This document shows, piece by piece, positions 25,429-37,967 of a stretch of 64,000 nt of DNA. Numbering within the stretch: the first letter of the stretch is position 1; each line of letters opens with the position of its first letter. Below the pieces are notes generated by a model. It saw only the letters and a program-made list of their open reading frames with translations, was not told where the DNA came from and did not search any database. The stretch comes from Trema orientale (Eukaryota; Streptophyta; Magnoliopsida; Rosales; Cannabaceae), in contig JXTC01000371.1 of NCBI GenBank assembly GCA_002914845.1, forward strand, positions 126,251 through 190,250, in the 5' to 3' direction. The position numbers were made by a program, and so were the translations under genes.

Positions 25429-25830
25429 TGTTAAAATCTTTTCATTGGAAAAAAAAATTGGAATCTTTTAGTTACTTGAAAGTTTTATTTTCTTGAAAAA
25501 TAATTTTTTTTTTAAAAAATTATTTTAGGAAATTTTGTACTTTGGGAAAATAGTTCCTATTCTGGAAACCATTTTCAAACTTGGAAAGTATATTTTTATA
25601 CTTGTTCCAATTCTGGAAACCGTTTTCAAATTTGGAAAAATATTGTTGTTAACTGAAAGGTTACGAAATAGAGAAGTTCTGTCAAAGGAGGCTGGATTTT
25701 AAATAGGACCGTTGTGACCCCTCTGTGGTCTTTCCTGGGGATTATCCATTGAGTACTATTACTTTCAACTTTATTTAAGATTTTGGTATTTATACACAAA
25801 ATCTAACACGTGGTTTGATTTTATTTTGAA
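25429..25830 (+). other. Leader or rearranged segment before gag
   Basis: About 400 bases lie between the inverted LTR end and the gag ATG, with repeats of a ttctggaaacc.ttttcaaa.ttgg unit (about 25562 and 25611). The sequence tctaacacgtggtttgatt (25802-25820) may be a decayed LTR end plus primer site, but complementarity to tRNA-Met is not convincing. Confidence 0.4.
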
Positions 25831-28800
25831 ATGACGACCAACCTAAACCTTGCTAATGTTCCTACTGTTGCGCCAGTGGTGAACCCCGTTATGGCTTCTG
25901 TGCCTACCCCTACGGTGCCAGTTACTGTTCATTCGAGCCATACTGAAAAACTGAAAAAATTCGATGGTTTGAATTTCAAGAGATGGCAACAAAAGATGTT
26001 GTTCTCTCTCACTATATTGAATCTTATTTGATTCTTGGCTGAAGATGCTCCATCACTCAAGGAGGATGAGCAAGACATCCAAGTTATCAGTGCAGTTGAT
26101 ACTTGGAAACATTCGAAATTTTTGTGCCGAAGGTATATCATGAATAATTTATCTGATTCTTTATACAATATGTATCAAGAGAATAAAACGGCCAAAGAAT
26201 TGTGGCAGTCCCTAGATTGGAAATATAAGACAGAGGATGCCAGGTCCAAAAAGTTTGTTGTAAGCCACTTCCTAGATTATAAAATGGTAGACTCCAAAAG
26301 TGTAATCATTCAAGTGCAAGAGATCCAGGTGATTTTATCGGAGATTCATGCCGAGGGTATGGGAGTTAGTGAAAACTTTCAAGTAGCTGCTATTATTAAG
26401 AAGCTACCTCCTGTAAGGAAAGACTTCAAGAATTACCTTAAGCACAAGCGAAAGGAGATGAGTATCAAAGACCTTGTTCTTAGACTTCGTATTGAAGAAG
26501 ACGACAAGAAGTCTGAAAAGAATAGGACTAATTCATCTTCAGAGGCAAAGGCGAATATAGTATAGCATGGTCAAAGCTCAAAAAGAACAAGTCTGGCAAG
26601 GGCAACAAGTTGGGACCGAAAGGAGGAATTTCCAAGAAGCAAAAATTCCAAGGAAAGCGCTTCAACTGTAACAAGATGGGTCACAAGGCTTCAGACTGTT
26701 GACTTCCAAAGATGAAGAGGAAGAATGAAGCCAACATAGTGGGTGAAATCACACAAAATATTTCTGACATCGACCTTTGTGCAGTAGTTTCTGAAGTGAA
26801 TTAAGTAGGGTCTAACCCAAAGGAGTGGTGGCTTGACACTGGTGCCACTTGACATGTATGCTCTGACAAAGATTTGTTCACTTCTTTCAAACCGCTTGAG
26901 AACGAGGAGAAGCTATTTATGGGAAATTCTGCAACATCCACTATCGAAGGCCAAGGCAAGGTGGTTTTGAAGATGACCTCTGGGAAGGAGCTTACTCTGA
27001 ATGATGTCTTGTATGTGGCAGAGATCCGAAAGAGTTTAGTGTCTGGTTTATTACTGAACAAGCATGGATTCCGCATAGTATTCGAGTCAGATAAAGCTGT
27101 TTTGTCTAAAAGTGGGTTGCATGTAAAGAAAGGCTATGTATGTGATGGGCTTTTTAAACTAAATATAATGATTGTTAAGCCAAATAATAATAAAGCTAGC
27201 TCTTCTACTTATTAGCTTGAGTCTTTTAATGTATGGCATAGTAGACTAGGACATATTAATTATAATACTTTGTATAGATTAATTGACTTAAACCACATAC
27301 CTACTTTTAATATTGATTCAAAATAAAAGTGTGAAACTTGCGTCGAGGTAAAACTGACAAGGTCATCGTTCCAAACGATTGAAAGGAACACAGAACCTCT
27401 TGATTTAATTCACAGTGATATTTGTGATTTTAAAACTGTACAAACAAGAGGTGGCAATAAGTATTTTATTATTTTTGTCGATGATAGTACAAAATATTAT
27501 TATATATATTTGCTAAAAAGCAAGGACGAAGCTATAGAGAAATGTATTCTCTATAAGAATGAGGTTGAAAATCAACTTAATAAGAAGATTAAGGTGATTA
27601 AAAGTGACCGTGGCGGAGAGTATGAATCACCTTTTGGTGAGTTTTGTGTACAATACGGAATAATACATGAGGTCACTCTATCTTATTCACATCAGTCAAA
27701 TGGTGTTACTAAACGGAAAAATCGTACCTTGAAAAAGATGATGAATGCAATACTTTTAAGTTCTGAGTTACCCCAGAACATGTAGGAAAAAGCTATTTTG
27801 ATAGCTAATTACCTTCTGAATAAGGTTCCCCGAAAGAAGAAGGATACAACCCTATATGAGTTATGGAAAAGAAGAAAGCCTTCTTATAAATATTTACGAA
27901 TGTGGGGCTGTCTTGCCAAAGTGGCTGTACTAATAACTAAGAAAGTGAAAATTGGTCCAAAAACTATTGATTGCATTTTCTTTGGGTATGCACAAAATAG
28001 TAGTGCTTATCAGTTTCTTGTATATGAGTCATAAATCCCAAACATACATAAGAATACGATAATAGAATCAAGGAATGCATCGTTCTTTGAACATGTATTT
28101 CCTTGCAAATCTAAAAAAGAGGAAAGTTCGTCGAAACGAACACATGAGACTATTACTGAGAATAGTCAAGACTAAGATCAAAATGAGGAAATCGAGGGTG
28201 AACCTCGACAGAGCAAGAGAGCAAGGACAGAAAAAGTTTTTGGTCTAGATTTTCTGACCTATTTGTTAGAGGCTAAACCTCAAATATTTACAGAAGCTAT
28301 GAGCTCTTCAGAAGGCCCTTTATGAAAAGAGTCTATTCAAAGTGAAATTGACTCCATCTTGTAGATTCATACTTGGAAACTGGTGGATCTTCCTCCAGGC
28401 TATAAACCTCTAGGGTCCAAATGGATTTTCAAGAGGAAAATGAAAGCAGATGGATTAATTGATAAGTACAAGGCTAGACTTGTAATCAAAGGTTATAAAC
28501 AACAAGAATGCCTTGACTACTTTGATACATATTCTCCTGTGACAAGAATAACATCAATTCAGATGATACTTGCAATTGCAGCTTTGTGCAATCTTGAAGT
28601 ACATTAAATGGATGTTGAAACAGCTTTCTTAAATGGAGATTTAGATGAAGAAATCTATATGGAATAACATGAGGGTTTTTCTGCACCTGGGCAAGAAAAG
28701 GAAGTCTGTAAATTGGTGAAGTCTTTATATGGATTAAAGCAGGCACCAAAATAATGACATGAGAAGTTTGACAGTACAATGATGTCAAATGGATTTAAAA

Positions 28801-29816
28801 TCAATGAGTGTAATAAATGTAGTTATATAAAGAATACAGGAAATGGCTATGTTATTTTGTGTCTTTATATTAATGATATGCTCACTGTTGGTAGTAATGA
28901 TAAGATGATCAAATCTACCAAAAGGATGTTAAATTCAAAATTTGACATGAAAGACATGGGTTTAGCCGATATCATTTTGGGAGTTAAAATCTCAAGAACA
29001 TCTGATGGACTTATTCTAAGTCAATTACATTATGTGGACAAGATTCTTGAGAAATTTAACAAGAATAATTCTAGCATATCCAGAACACCGGTAGATACAA
29101 ATCTATACCTATCAAAGAACAAATGAGATGGTGTCTCCCAACTGGAATATTCCAGAGTGATCGGAAGTCTTATATACCTGATGAGTTGTACAAGATCAGA
29201 CATAGGTCACGCAGTTAGTAAGCTGAGTAGATACACGAGTAATCCAGGAGCTGATCACCGGAAAGAGATTGTAAAAGTGCTAAGGTACTTAAGACATATT
29301 CATAGCTATGGGCTGCACTATTCCAGATATCCAGCTGTTCTTGAAGGTTACAGCGAAGCAAATTGAATATTTGACATGAAGGACTTGAAATCTACTAGTA
29401 GGTACGTGTTCATACAAGCAGGTGCAGCTGTATCATGAAAATTCTCGAAACAAATGTGTATAGCCTGGTCCACAATAGAATCCGAATTCATTGCTTTGGA
29501 CAAATGTGGTGAAGACGCAGAATGACTACGATAATTCTTAGAGGATATTCCAATGTGGCCAAAACCTGTACCAGCAATTTGCATCCATTGTAACGATCAA
29601 GCTGCAATTAGAAGGGCACAGATCAATATGTATAATGGTAAGCCTAGACATATACGTCATAGACATAATACTATGAGACAGCTACTCTCAACTAGAGTTA
29701 TCTCTGTTGACTATGTAAAGTCAAAAGATAATCTTGCAGATCCACTAACCAAAGGGTTAAACAGAGAGTTAGTTGATAAATCATCAAGGGGAATGGGACT
29801 AAAACCCATGAAATAA
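25831..29816 (+). pseudogene. Copia gag-pol polyprotein, multiply interrupted
   Basis: Domains in order: gag (25831-26565, HTEKLKKFDGLNFKRWQQKM and LWQSLDWKYKTEDA); zinc knuckle near 26670 (NCNKMGHKASDC, first Cys replaced by Arg); aspartic protease LDTGAT (DTG at 26835-26843); GAG-pre-integrase (WHSRLGHIN, about 27235); integrase with [15 protein letters not shown] and HQSNGV (27400-28030); reverse transcriptase from WKLVDLPPGYKPLGSKWIFK (28373) through LYINDM (the usual YVDDM catalytic box, changed to INDM); and RNase H to about 29760 (SKDNLADPLTKGL). About twenty stops and at least one frameshift (near 26585) break it. Most of the stops with a clear ancestral residue are Arg, Gln or Trp codons changed by one transition. 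Confidence 0.9.
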
Positions 29817-30430
29817 TAAGTTGATACAATAGAAACCCAACCTAGTTGACTGAAGATCCCAAGATCTAGGTTCAAAGGGACAATCTAATTGTAAAAACTT
29901 AATTAGATCACTGTGAGATTAACACTCTTGTCCATTCCTATGATGAAACAGTGATACCCGTAGGGTAAATGATAAGTTATGCTTTTAATGATTCTTGGGT
30001 AAAGGATAAGTCATTCTTTTAATGATTCTTATGTATCGGAATTCCGAGCCGAGTAATGCGGGTTACTCTTAATTAAGACATCACTTATGTGAGAGAGAAG
30101 AGAGGCCGCTTCAAAAGGGAATTGTGTAGAGCTCAATTCCTTAGAAACTCTACAGTACCAGGCGTATGTTCATAGCCAAAACGAACGTAATAGTGAGAAC
30201 TGAATAGTGTCAGGATTGATATCTGTGTGAGGTACGTTATCGTTTACATGAACGGTAAAACTGTTCAAGGACATCGTGCCTATTGATCAGTTAGTAAAGT
30301 AAATGTACTTTCACAAGGGAAGGTTCAAAGGTGAATACCTACCTATCCTATGTAGATTTTGACCATCGAACTCTATCATCAAGTCAAAAGCATCTTATTA
30401 TATAGCTTTTTGTCTACTCTGTCAATTTCA
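29817..30430 (+). other. 3' untranslated region of the copia element
   Basis: Non-coding sequence between RNase H and the polypurine tract. It contains two near-copies of a gggtaaatgataagt.atgcttttaatgattctt unit (about 29965 and 29998). Confidence 0.55.
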
Positions 30431-30445
30431 TCTATGTGGGAGAAT
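30431..30445 (+). other. Polypurine tract of the copia element
   Basis: TCTATGTGGGAGAAT lies directly before the TGTTAG start of the 3' LTR. Confidence 0.75.
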
Positions 30446-31135
30446 TGTTAGAAATATGAAACTGCTAGACCTGGTTTGAAACTGCCAAATTTATTTTAGA
30501 TTTACAAAATTTAATCTAGTATAAATTAAATTTGTTTAGGGTAACATGTCAGTTTTAAATGTTTTTGTATAAAATATTTTTGGAGAGTTATAAAATTTAA
30601 TCTAATTTAGATTAAAATTGTTTAGCAAACTGATTGGTTTCTAAATGCTTAAACGTTTGGTGTAAAATATTTTATTTGGAATTAAATTTTAGTTAATTTC
30701 AAATTTATAACAGCTCCCATATGAAGCCTATAAATTGATTCCTCCTTCCTTCAAAAAGATATGCTCAGAAGAAGTCTTTCACAGAACACCTCTTTCTCTT
30801 GTCTTTCTTTTTTTCTCAAAGTTCTCTAGAGCATAGGCTTCAGTGTGATAGAGTTTGAGCATTTTCTTTCAGTTCGCCGGAGTAGCACTTGTGGTGCAAC
30901 AATCGCTGCTTATCAACCATTGTATCCTAGGAGACAGGAGCCTAACAACCTCAAGCACTGACCAAGAGAAGGAAATTTGTTTTAAGGAAATTGTGTGTTA
31001 CACAAGCCTTGGTTCATCGTTGTAATTTGAATGTCCAATTATTTTGGTATTATTATTATTATTATTTTATTCTTCTATTGAAATTCTAATAATTTGTTTG
31101 TTCTTTTACACGTTGTATAAATATTTTGGCTAACA
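30446..31135 (+). repeat. 3' LTR of the copia element
   Basis: It starts TGTTAGAAATATG and ends TTTTGGCTAACA. It has a TATTATTATT microsatellite at about 31047-31068 and is followed by GGAAA. Confidence 0.88.
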
Positions 31136-31247
31136 GGAAAAACTCCATTTCCGGCCTCTAAGCGGGGCAATGCTGGCTTTTTTGTTGGAAGAAAATGCAG
31201 ATAGAGAAAGAAGCTAGTTATTTCCTTATTGTTAATGACTTGTATTC

Positions 31248-31283
<36 letters not shown>

Positions 31284-33960
31284 GTAGTATAAATATACAA
31301 TATTTTCACGTATCAAAAAGTTCTGCCCATTTCCTTTCAAAAGAAAAAAAAAATTCTGCCCATTGTCCTAGATATAAATTTGAACACACATACAAAACGA
31401 AAATTGCTGGGAAGAATGTATGCAATACATCAGATTGATGATCAAATGAAAAAATAAATAAAAGAATAAATAGCATTGAAGAATAAGACTTAAATAAACA
31501 AATCTTTCCACTTGGTCATATTAAAATTCTAGCATATAACAAATTAGTGTAGGCAGCTTATCCGTGAATCAAAATTTCCAGCATTATGATCATGGTTCGC
31601 AAAGTAGATGTGACCTATTATTCCTTTGGTGATCACAAACTATATACATAGGATAGATCATATAAACATCCTTTCATATATGTGTGTGTATATATATATA
31701 TATATAGGTTACTAATCCAATAGGTATTTTTTTCTTATATATATATATGGCAAAAATGTTGTGTATAATATCACTGTGTACTGGACTTAATTACAAGAAT
31801 GACTACAGACACTGTAAGACTAATGTTACTTAATTATCGTTTTATACAAGTTACGCAACTTTTTACTTGATATATACATCAAACGAAACTAAATAATTCC
31901 CCTTTAACTAATATATACTAATGTTAACTCATAAAGTTACCGAAAAATCATACAAAACGAAAAGCCCTTGATATACAGATTATTCTCAGTTATATCCTTC
32001 CATAAATAATGAAAAACATCCCCGGATTGAACTAAGGAACAACGTAAATCTATATATTTAAACAGGTAAGGCATGCCCTTTAAATAATGTTTTTTCTGCC
32101 CAAAAAAACTTCAGTTATTGACAAAATTTATGACTAAAAGTGAAAAATTCGTAACTAAAAAAATATCATGGTTATGATATCAAACTAAAAAATCCGTGAC
32201 AAAAATTATATTTTTAATCATAAAAATGTAATTTGTTGTGATTAAATGAACTTTTACATAAGTAATTTCATTACTAATAAAAAAAGTTGTGATTAAAAAT
32301 TTATTAGTAACAAGACTAAATATTATTTTTTTATTGATATTGAGTGTTAATTTTTTTTTAGGGATGTTACTTTTAGTTATAAATAAATTTTGTTGTCGTT
32401 AAATACAAATGTTGACTTTTTTTATTAAAAAAAATGAAATGGTGACCTTTTTTTTTTTAATGCTTCTTGCGCAGTTCTCTAGATTTTTGGTGAGTTACTA
32501 GAGCTAATTAGCTGTCTTGCTTGTTAAGATCAGTTGTAGAGGTCATGATCAATTGTTGAGATCTAAAACGGCCATAGTAAATTGATTTAAAGTATTTCAT
32601 TTTTCCCAAAAAAAGAAAAAAAAAAACAAAGGAAGTCACTCATCGATTTAAACTTTGAAAGTACGTGCTAGTTATTAATGAATAAGCACAAAATTAGAGT
32701 AATACTAAAAAGACTCCATGTTGCACCACATAGACTGGCATAATTTTCAATCATACAATTATAAATAGCATGATTTTACTTTAAAATTAAATAATTTAAA
32801 TCATACTAAATTAAGTGTTCCTATCATTTTACTGACAAGATTATTTATTCACTCCGTTTTATATGTGGAGAACACTTTAGTTAATTTGAGTTCAGTCCCT
32901 CTTAAGTAAGGTGTGCATTAATGTTTCTTAAGAAGACGGTGCGTTCAAGGAGCTGCCAAGTTTGTCACTGTCAATTCTACCCTCAATTCTCAAGTAAGCT
33001 ACGTTGGCTAGTCCCCTTTAATTGTTATCAAACTAAGGAAAAAGTTTTAAGGATATTATAATTATAATTAAAGTAAGGAAAAAGAAAAATGTTTTTTTTA
33101 ATAAAAAAAGCATTTTTCGAAAGAAAAAAAAAAACAGGTCACTATCTTTCGTACTGCCATATCCAACTCTATACACACTGTAACTGCATAATATTTGATA
33201 TACTAGAATGAAACGTCAAATCAATATTTTTTTAAAAAAAAATTGAAGAGAAAATTGGCTACAAAGATTAGTAACTTAATTATGAGCAGGCCAATTTTCA
33301 AATGATTCAGATTCCCAATTTATAAACTTTTTAATTTTTTTTCTGACGGGGACCCAATCCATACACTTAATTAACAATATAAAACTCGGAGAATATTAGG
33401 ACATTATACCCATAGATAGCCATTAGGCAATCAAATCTCGGAGATTCTTTTATAAACATACACATAATATTAGAACATAACCAACAGATATCAATCGCAC
33501 TCCGATCAAAATGTGGCATTCGAAAACAGAGGCTTTACTGATCTCGTTCCTCTTACTTGATTGAAATATGAAATATCACTTGGTATATAATATGGCAGTA
33601 GCGCATAACGGCAGTGCCCGTATATAATGGCTAAAGCACATTAGCCAGTTATTATAAATTTGAGACATTTCTATGACAAATAATAACAGTAAATGTCCTT
33701 GTTTTACACTTCATTTTAGATTTTTTTTTTTCGTTTTAATTCAATCTTTACACTGGATATATGTGATCTACTATATCTAATATATATATATACACATATA
33801 TATTTTATTAAAAAAATCTATATATATAATCTATTATACCTAATCTATATATATGACCGTAAGCCGATAGGTATTTTTTTTTTACCTATTCATATATATT
33901 TTTTTAGCCGTTAAATCATTATTCAACAGCTACCATTTGACTATCTATTTGATTATTTTT
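31136..33960. other. Intergenic AT-rich DNA with TA microsatellites
   Basis: No gene was recognised. TA-dinucleotide runs lie at about 31251-31280, 31689-31706 and 33781-33790. A block of gtaacta/ttagtaa words at 32100-32420 may be old transposon subterminal sequence. Nothing firmer is visible. Confidence 0.5.
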
Positions 33961-33964
33961 TAGG

Positions 33965-34370
33965 CCAAAAACTCAATGAAGCTCAAAAATAATTAAATAT
34001 CAGATTTAATTATAAAAATATTATTTTTAAAAGTATTTAGAAAAATATCACTTTTTATTAATTGATAAGATACTTAAGGTAGCTAATCAAGTAATCTGAG
34101 GTAACTTAAATAGTTACTTCAAATAACTGTATTGGTTACTCTAAATAACCTAATTGGTTACTTCGAGTACCAGTGAAAAATACCAATTTTAAAGAAAAAA
34201 ATGATATTATTCTCAATATTTTTAAAAGTATTATTTTTCTACTAATACTTTTAAAAAGTGATATATTTCTAAATTAATCCGAAATTTTCCATAAAAATCA
34301 GCTCATTTAGGATTTTTCAATTTTTGGTACTTTTTTGGGTTTGGAATATTGTAAGAAGCCCTAGTTCTAT
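33965..34370 (+). repeat. Dispersed repeat family D, copy 1
   Basis: Shares with 52975-53610 the sequence around aaaagtatttagaaaaata, a run of ggttacttcgagtacca-type words, and the end ttcaatttttggtac. The second copy is interrupted by a family C insertion. Confidence 0.6.
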
Positions 34371-34992
34371 AAGAACCCCTGGTTGAAAAAAGAATACTTA
34401 TAAGAAAGACCTTTTTTTACACCTATTTAATAAAATCACTTTTTTTTAAAAAAATTTTTTGTTGAATAACCCTTCTTTTAGTAGATCGACTTCATGTATT
34501 TTGTATCAATTTCATGTTCGTATATCAAATTTATGTGTATCAGTATGACAATTTCATATGAAATATAACAGTTTTGATACTAATATATTTATGAAATTGA
34601 TATATATTTTGGCCTTTGTTAATAGTATTTGTAAAATGGCTTATCTTTTTAAACAGAGATCCAAAAATTTCGGCAATTCGGCTACCCAAAGATAAGAAAA
34701 ACAAAGGCCCAACGTTATGGGCCCAAATATGTTACGATATAAAGGCCACGTTCGCTAGTTTAGTCGAGGTCGGCCCAAGAAAACGACTTTCTACTCACAT
34801 TTTCGCTAGGGAAAACTAGAGGAAACACGTCTTTCAATTAATAATATCAAATATACGGTATCTATTTTAAATGATTTTTTTATACGACATTTCTTAGAAA
34901 AATACCACTTTTATTGCTTTTATTCTCTCTTTTCCTCTCTTGTTCAGATTTGAGGTTCCTTAGAGACTTAAACCCACTGCCAGACTGAATCA

Positions 34993-35157
34993 ATGGCAAA
35001 AAAAGTGAGTCTCTACGGAGGACCCGCAGACCCAGTGTTGTCGTCGTCTTCTTCTTCTTCGGGATCTACCTCGTTGTTCCTCACGTCCACTATGATCAAG
35101 TGTAAGATCATCTCTTGGGTCAAATCCAAGGTCGAGGTCTTCTCCAAAATTCTATGA
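34993..35157 (+). CDS. Candidate 54-residue small protein
   Basis: An ATG in acceptable plant context (gaatcaATGG) opens a 54-codon frame. It starts MAKKVSLYGGPADPVL, has a serine run (seven Ser) and then a hydrophobic and basic tail (LTSTMIKCKIISWVKSKVEV) that could be an amphipathic or membrane-associated helix. A CT-rich leader (34915-34965) resembles a plant 5' UTR. Local base composition is much less AT-biased than the flanks. I do not recognise the family. It may be a real small peptide gene, the first exon of a longer gene, or a gene fragment left by transposition. Confidence 0.4.
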   Translation: MAKKVSLYGGPADPVLSSSSSSSGSTSLFLTSTMIKCKIISWVKSKVEVFSKIL

Positions 35158-35860
35158 ATTCGTAGTGTAGTTGCTGGTTTTATGTATTGAGGCATTTTAT
35201 TAATGGGCTGGGGGTTTAATTTCAATTTTTTGCTTTTTAATTTGTTTTTTGAATTTTTTGGTCTGCAACTATTTTAATGAAAATCTATATTTGATTCCTC
35301 TTTTTTGGGTTGGTATCTTATGATAATAATAATTTCATGATTTTGTCACATGGGTAGAAATACATGAATGTGGAATAAAATTATAATCAAACGTCAAGGG
35401 TGGAACTAGAGTTTTCCTTCTTCATCATGAATTTTAGTTTTTGATTTATGAGTTATAAAATTTTGTTGCTATAGAAGGGGTTGTTCTAATAGAATAAAAA
35501 ACAGTTATGCAAACCTAAAGGATTAATTTATTTTCATTCAAATATTGCTTTTTAATTTCTAGTATTTTAGAAATTATTTTCAGGAAATAGTTTGCCCCCT
35601 TTTTTTAGATGATGATAGTATATTTAACAATCATTCTTCTAAATTTGCTCTCACTGTCTTCTTTTTCTTTGTGGATTTTCTCATTTTTTTCTTTTTCTCG
35701 GATTATTAATGAAATTGGAGGTCCTTATTGCACCGATGTATGTCTACCCTATTCTTGAATAATAACTTTTTCTAATATTTTATTTGTTAAATATTTTCAT
35801 GTTGAATAAGTAATCAAATTGAATTAGTGTGATTAATAATTAATAACCAAATAAACTAGG
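35158..35860. other. Non-coding stretch downstream of the small ORF
   Basis: T-rich sequence that could be a 3' UTR or intron of the small ORF. No second exon was recognised. Confidence 0.35.
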
Positions 35861-35869
35861 TACTAAAGA

Positions 35870-37200
35870 AACTGATAACCAAATTGGTAGTGGTAATAAA
35901 AACTAGAGTCTAGCAACTATCTAGTGGTGGTAACCAGAAATTATTTCTAAACTTATAGTGGTAATAAGAAATCATAGACTAGTATCTAGGATGGTAATCA
36001 GTAACCAAAATGGTAACCAGAAACTAGCAACTAAATTGGTAGTTATAACAAAAAATGATGTGGCAACTAGAAACTAGGAACTAGTAACAAAAGAGTAACC
36101 AGAAACTAGTAACCAAATTGATAATTGATAACTTGTAATCAGAAATCAAAATGTTTAATAGGAACTAGTCTTGTAATTGGTAATTGATAACCAAATTAAT
36201 AACTAGTAACTATATTGGTTAAATCTAGTTACCAATTACCATATCTGTAATAAAAATCAAGGGAAACCGATAACCAATATCAAGGGTATCTTGTAATCTC
36301 TTATAAAAAACAAAAAAAAAAGGTATCTTATAACCAAATTTGGTTACTAGTACTAATAACCAAATCTGGTTACCAACCAGGTTGGTTACAAAAGGTGATT
36401 ACTAACCAGAAATTATTTCTAAATTGGTAGTGATAATAAGAAATCATAGACTAATATATAGGATGGTAATCACTAAATAAAATGGTAACCATAAACTAGT
36501 AATCAAATTGGTAGTTGTAATAAAAAATCAGAAACTAGTAACCAAAATGAATATGGTAACTAGAAACTGGTAACCAAATTGGTAACCAGTAATTAAAATG
36601 GTAAATGAGAACTAGTCTTGTAATTGGTAATTGATAACTAAATTAGTAACCAATAACCATATTGGTTAAATCTTGTTACCAATTATAATACTTGTAATAA
36701 GTATCAAGGGAAACTGATAACCAGTATATGGGGCATCTAGTAACCAAATTTGGAAACTGGTTACCAGTAACCAGATTGGTTACAAAAAATAATTACTAAC
36801 CAGAAATCATTTTCAAATTGGCAGTGGTAACAAGAAATCATAGACTAGTATCTAGGATGGTAATTAGTCACCAAAATAGTAACCATAAACTAGTAACCAT
36901 ATTGGAAGTTGCAACAAAAAATCAGAAACTATTAAGAAAAATAACAGTGGCAACTGAAAACTAGTAACCAAAGCTGTAATCAAAAACCAGTAACCAAATT
37001 AGTAATTGGTAACTGGTAACCAGTAATGAAAATGGTTGACAGAAATTAATTTTGTAACTGGTTAAAGTAACTAGTAACAATATTGGTTAAATCTAGTTAC
37101 CAATTACAATATTTGTAATAAGTATCAAGGGAAACTAGTATCTTGTAACCAAATTTGGTTAGTAGTTAACAATAACCAGGTTGGTCACAAAAAGTTATTA
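35870..37200. repeat. GTAACC-rich tandem array, three long units
   Basis: Three diverged units of about 400-470 bases are arranged head to tail. Each begins near aaccagaaat.att (35932, 36404, 36798) and contains agaaatcatagactagtat. The second landmark, ggttaaatc..gttaccaatta, recurs at about 36218, 36665 and 37085. Inside each unit the words ggtaacc, aactagtaacc and ccaaattggta recur at short spacing, giving a nested two-level repeat. No coding potential. Confidence 0.85.
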
Positions 37201-37967
37201 GTATAAATTACTAAGTACTCGTTTTATAACGGTTTCTCAATTTGTATAAAAACATTATTATATCCTAAAAAGCCAAAATTATAAAATAAATTAAAGAAAA
37301 AAATGAAAAAAAATGAATTAAAAGGAAAAAAATAAAAAAAATAAAAAAAAAAGTAAAAGAAAGGAAAAGCTAAAAAATATATATATATATAAAAAGATAA
37401 AAACAAAAGAAAAGAGAGTTTATTAGATTTAAACTGTGCACTCAGGCATAAAGAAAAAAGGCACTTACCAATGTGCCAATTTACAGCTTTTGAGTCATTT
37501 CACGTTTTTTAACATATAATTACTTTTAAAATAAAGATGACTTTATTTATGAAATTACCACCGCGCCTTTTACTTGTCACTTTTTTTCAAAAATGCCAAT
37601 GCCAAGCGGTATGAAAATGTCACGTTTTTTAACATATGTGTAATTGTTTTAATTTTTAAAGGTAAAAGCCCAAGAAACCCTTTTCGCTACTGAAAATGTC
37701 CTCATCCACTTGTCCCTGTACCATCCACATTCATGGGGCAACTGTCCAAGTCTGAAAGCTTAGCTCAGGCGTTGCGTCTAAGCAAAATTTCACTGTCTGA
37801 TCCTTTCATGGCTTTCTTCACGAATTCAACCAAAGCCCACCTCCCCAATCATCCATCTCTAACCTCTCCCCCATCGCGTGTATCCCACGCGCCGCCGCGT
37901 CGGTCGTCCCTCCAATACACTCCGGTCGCAGGGAGCTAGCGCTTGGCTTAGCTTGGCGCCTAATTCC
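37201..37967 (+). promoter_or_regulatory. Upstream region of the DUF7705-like gene
   Basis: After purine-rich low-complexity DNA (37270-37420), a direct repeat tcacgttttttaacata occurs at about 37499 and 37619, some 350-470 bases before the ATG. The last 250 bases become GC-richer (pyrimidine-rich leader with cgcgccgccgcgtcgg). No convincing TATA box was seen. Confidence 0.4.

Larger units (their letters stand above)
24764..31135 (+). mobile_element. Tork-type Ty1/copia retrotransposon, full length but dead
   Basis: The right LTR (30446-31135) is complete with TGTTAG..CTAACA ends. The left LTR (from about 24764-24775) matches it but has lost its first bases and has an inverted 3' end. Between them one gag-pol frame can be followed from gag to RNase H, with many stops. 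GGAAA lies at 24770-24774 and again at 31136-31140, a likely target duplication if the left LTR begins at 24775. A polypurine tract precedes the right LTR. No clear tRNA primer site is visible, probably lost with the rearrangement at 25.3-25.8 kb. Confidence 0.85.

Noticed and set aside
28486-28788. Minus-strand 100-codon frame.
   Set aside because: Antisense shadow of the copia reverse transcriptase.
35870-37200. Could be read as a CRISPR-like or spacer-repeat array because short words recur regularly.
   Set aside because: Repeats and spacers are both repetitive, spacing is irregular, and the context is plant nuclear DNA. It is a diverged tandem array.
37224-37406. Phe/Tyr-rich minus-strand frame.
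   Set aside because: Translation of an A-rich low-complexity run.
37878-37967. Upstream in-frame ATG as the start of the DUF7705-like protein.
   Set aside because: It would place 30 Arg/Ser-rich residues before the hydrophobic signal segment, and it lies in a GC-rich leader. The ATG at 37968 gives a normal signal peptide.
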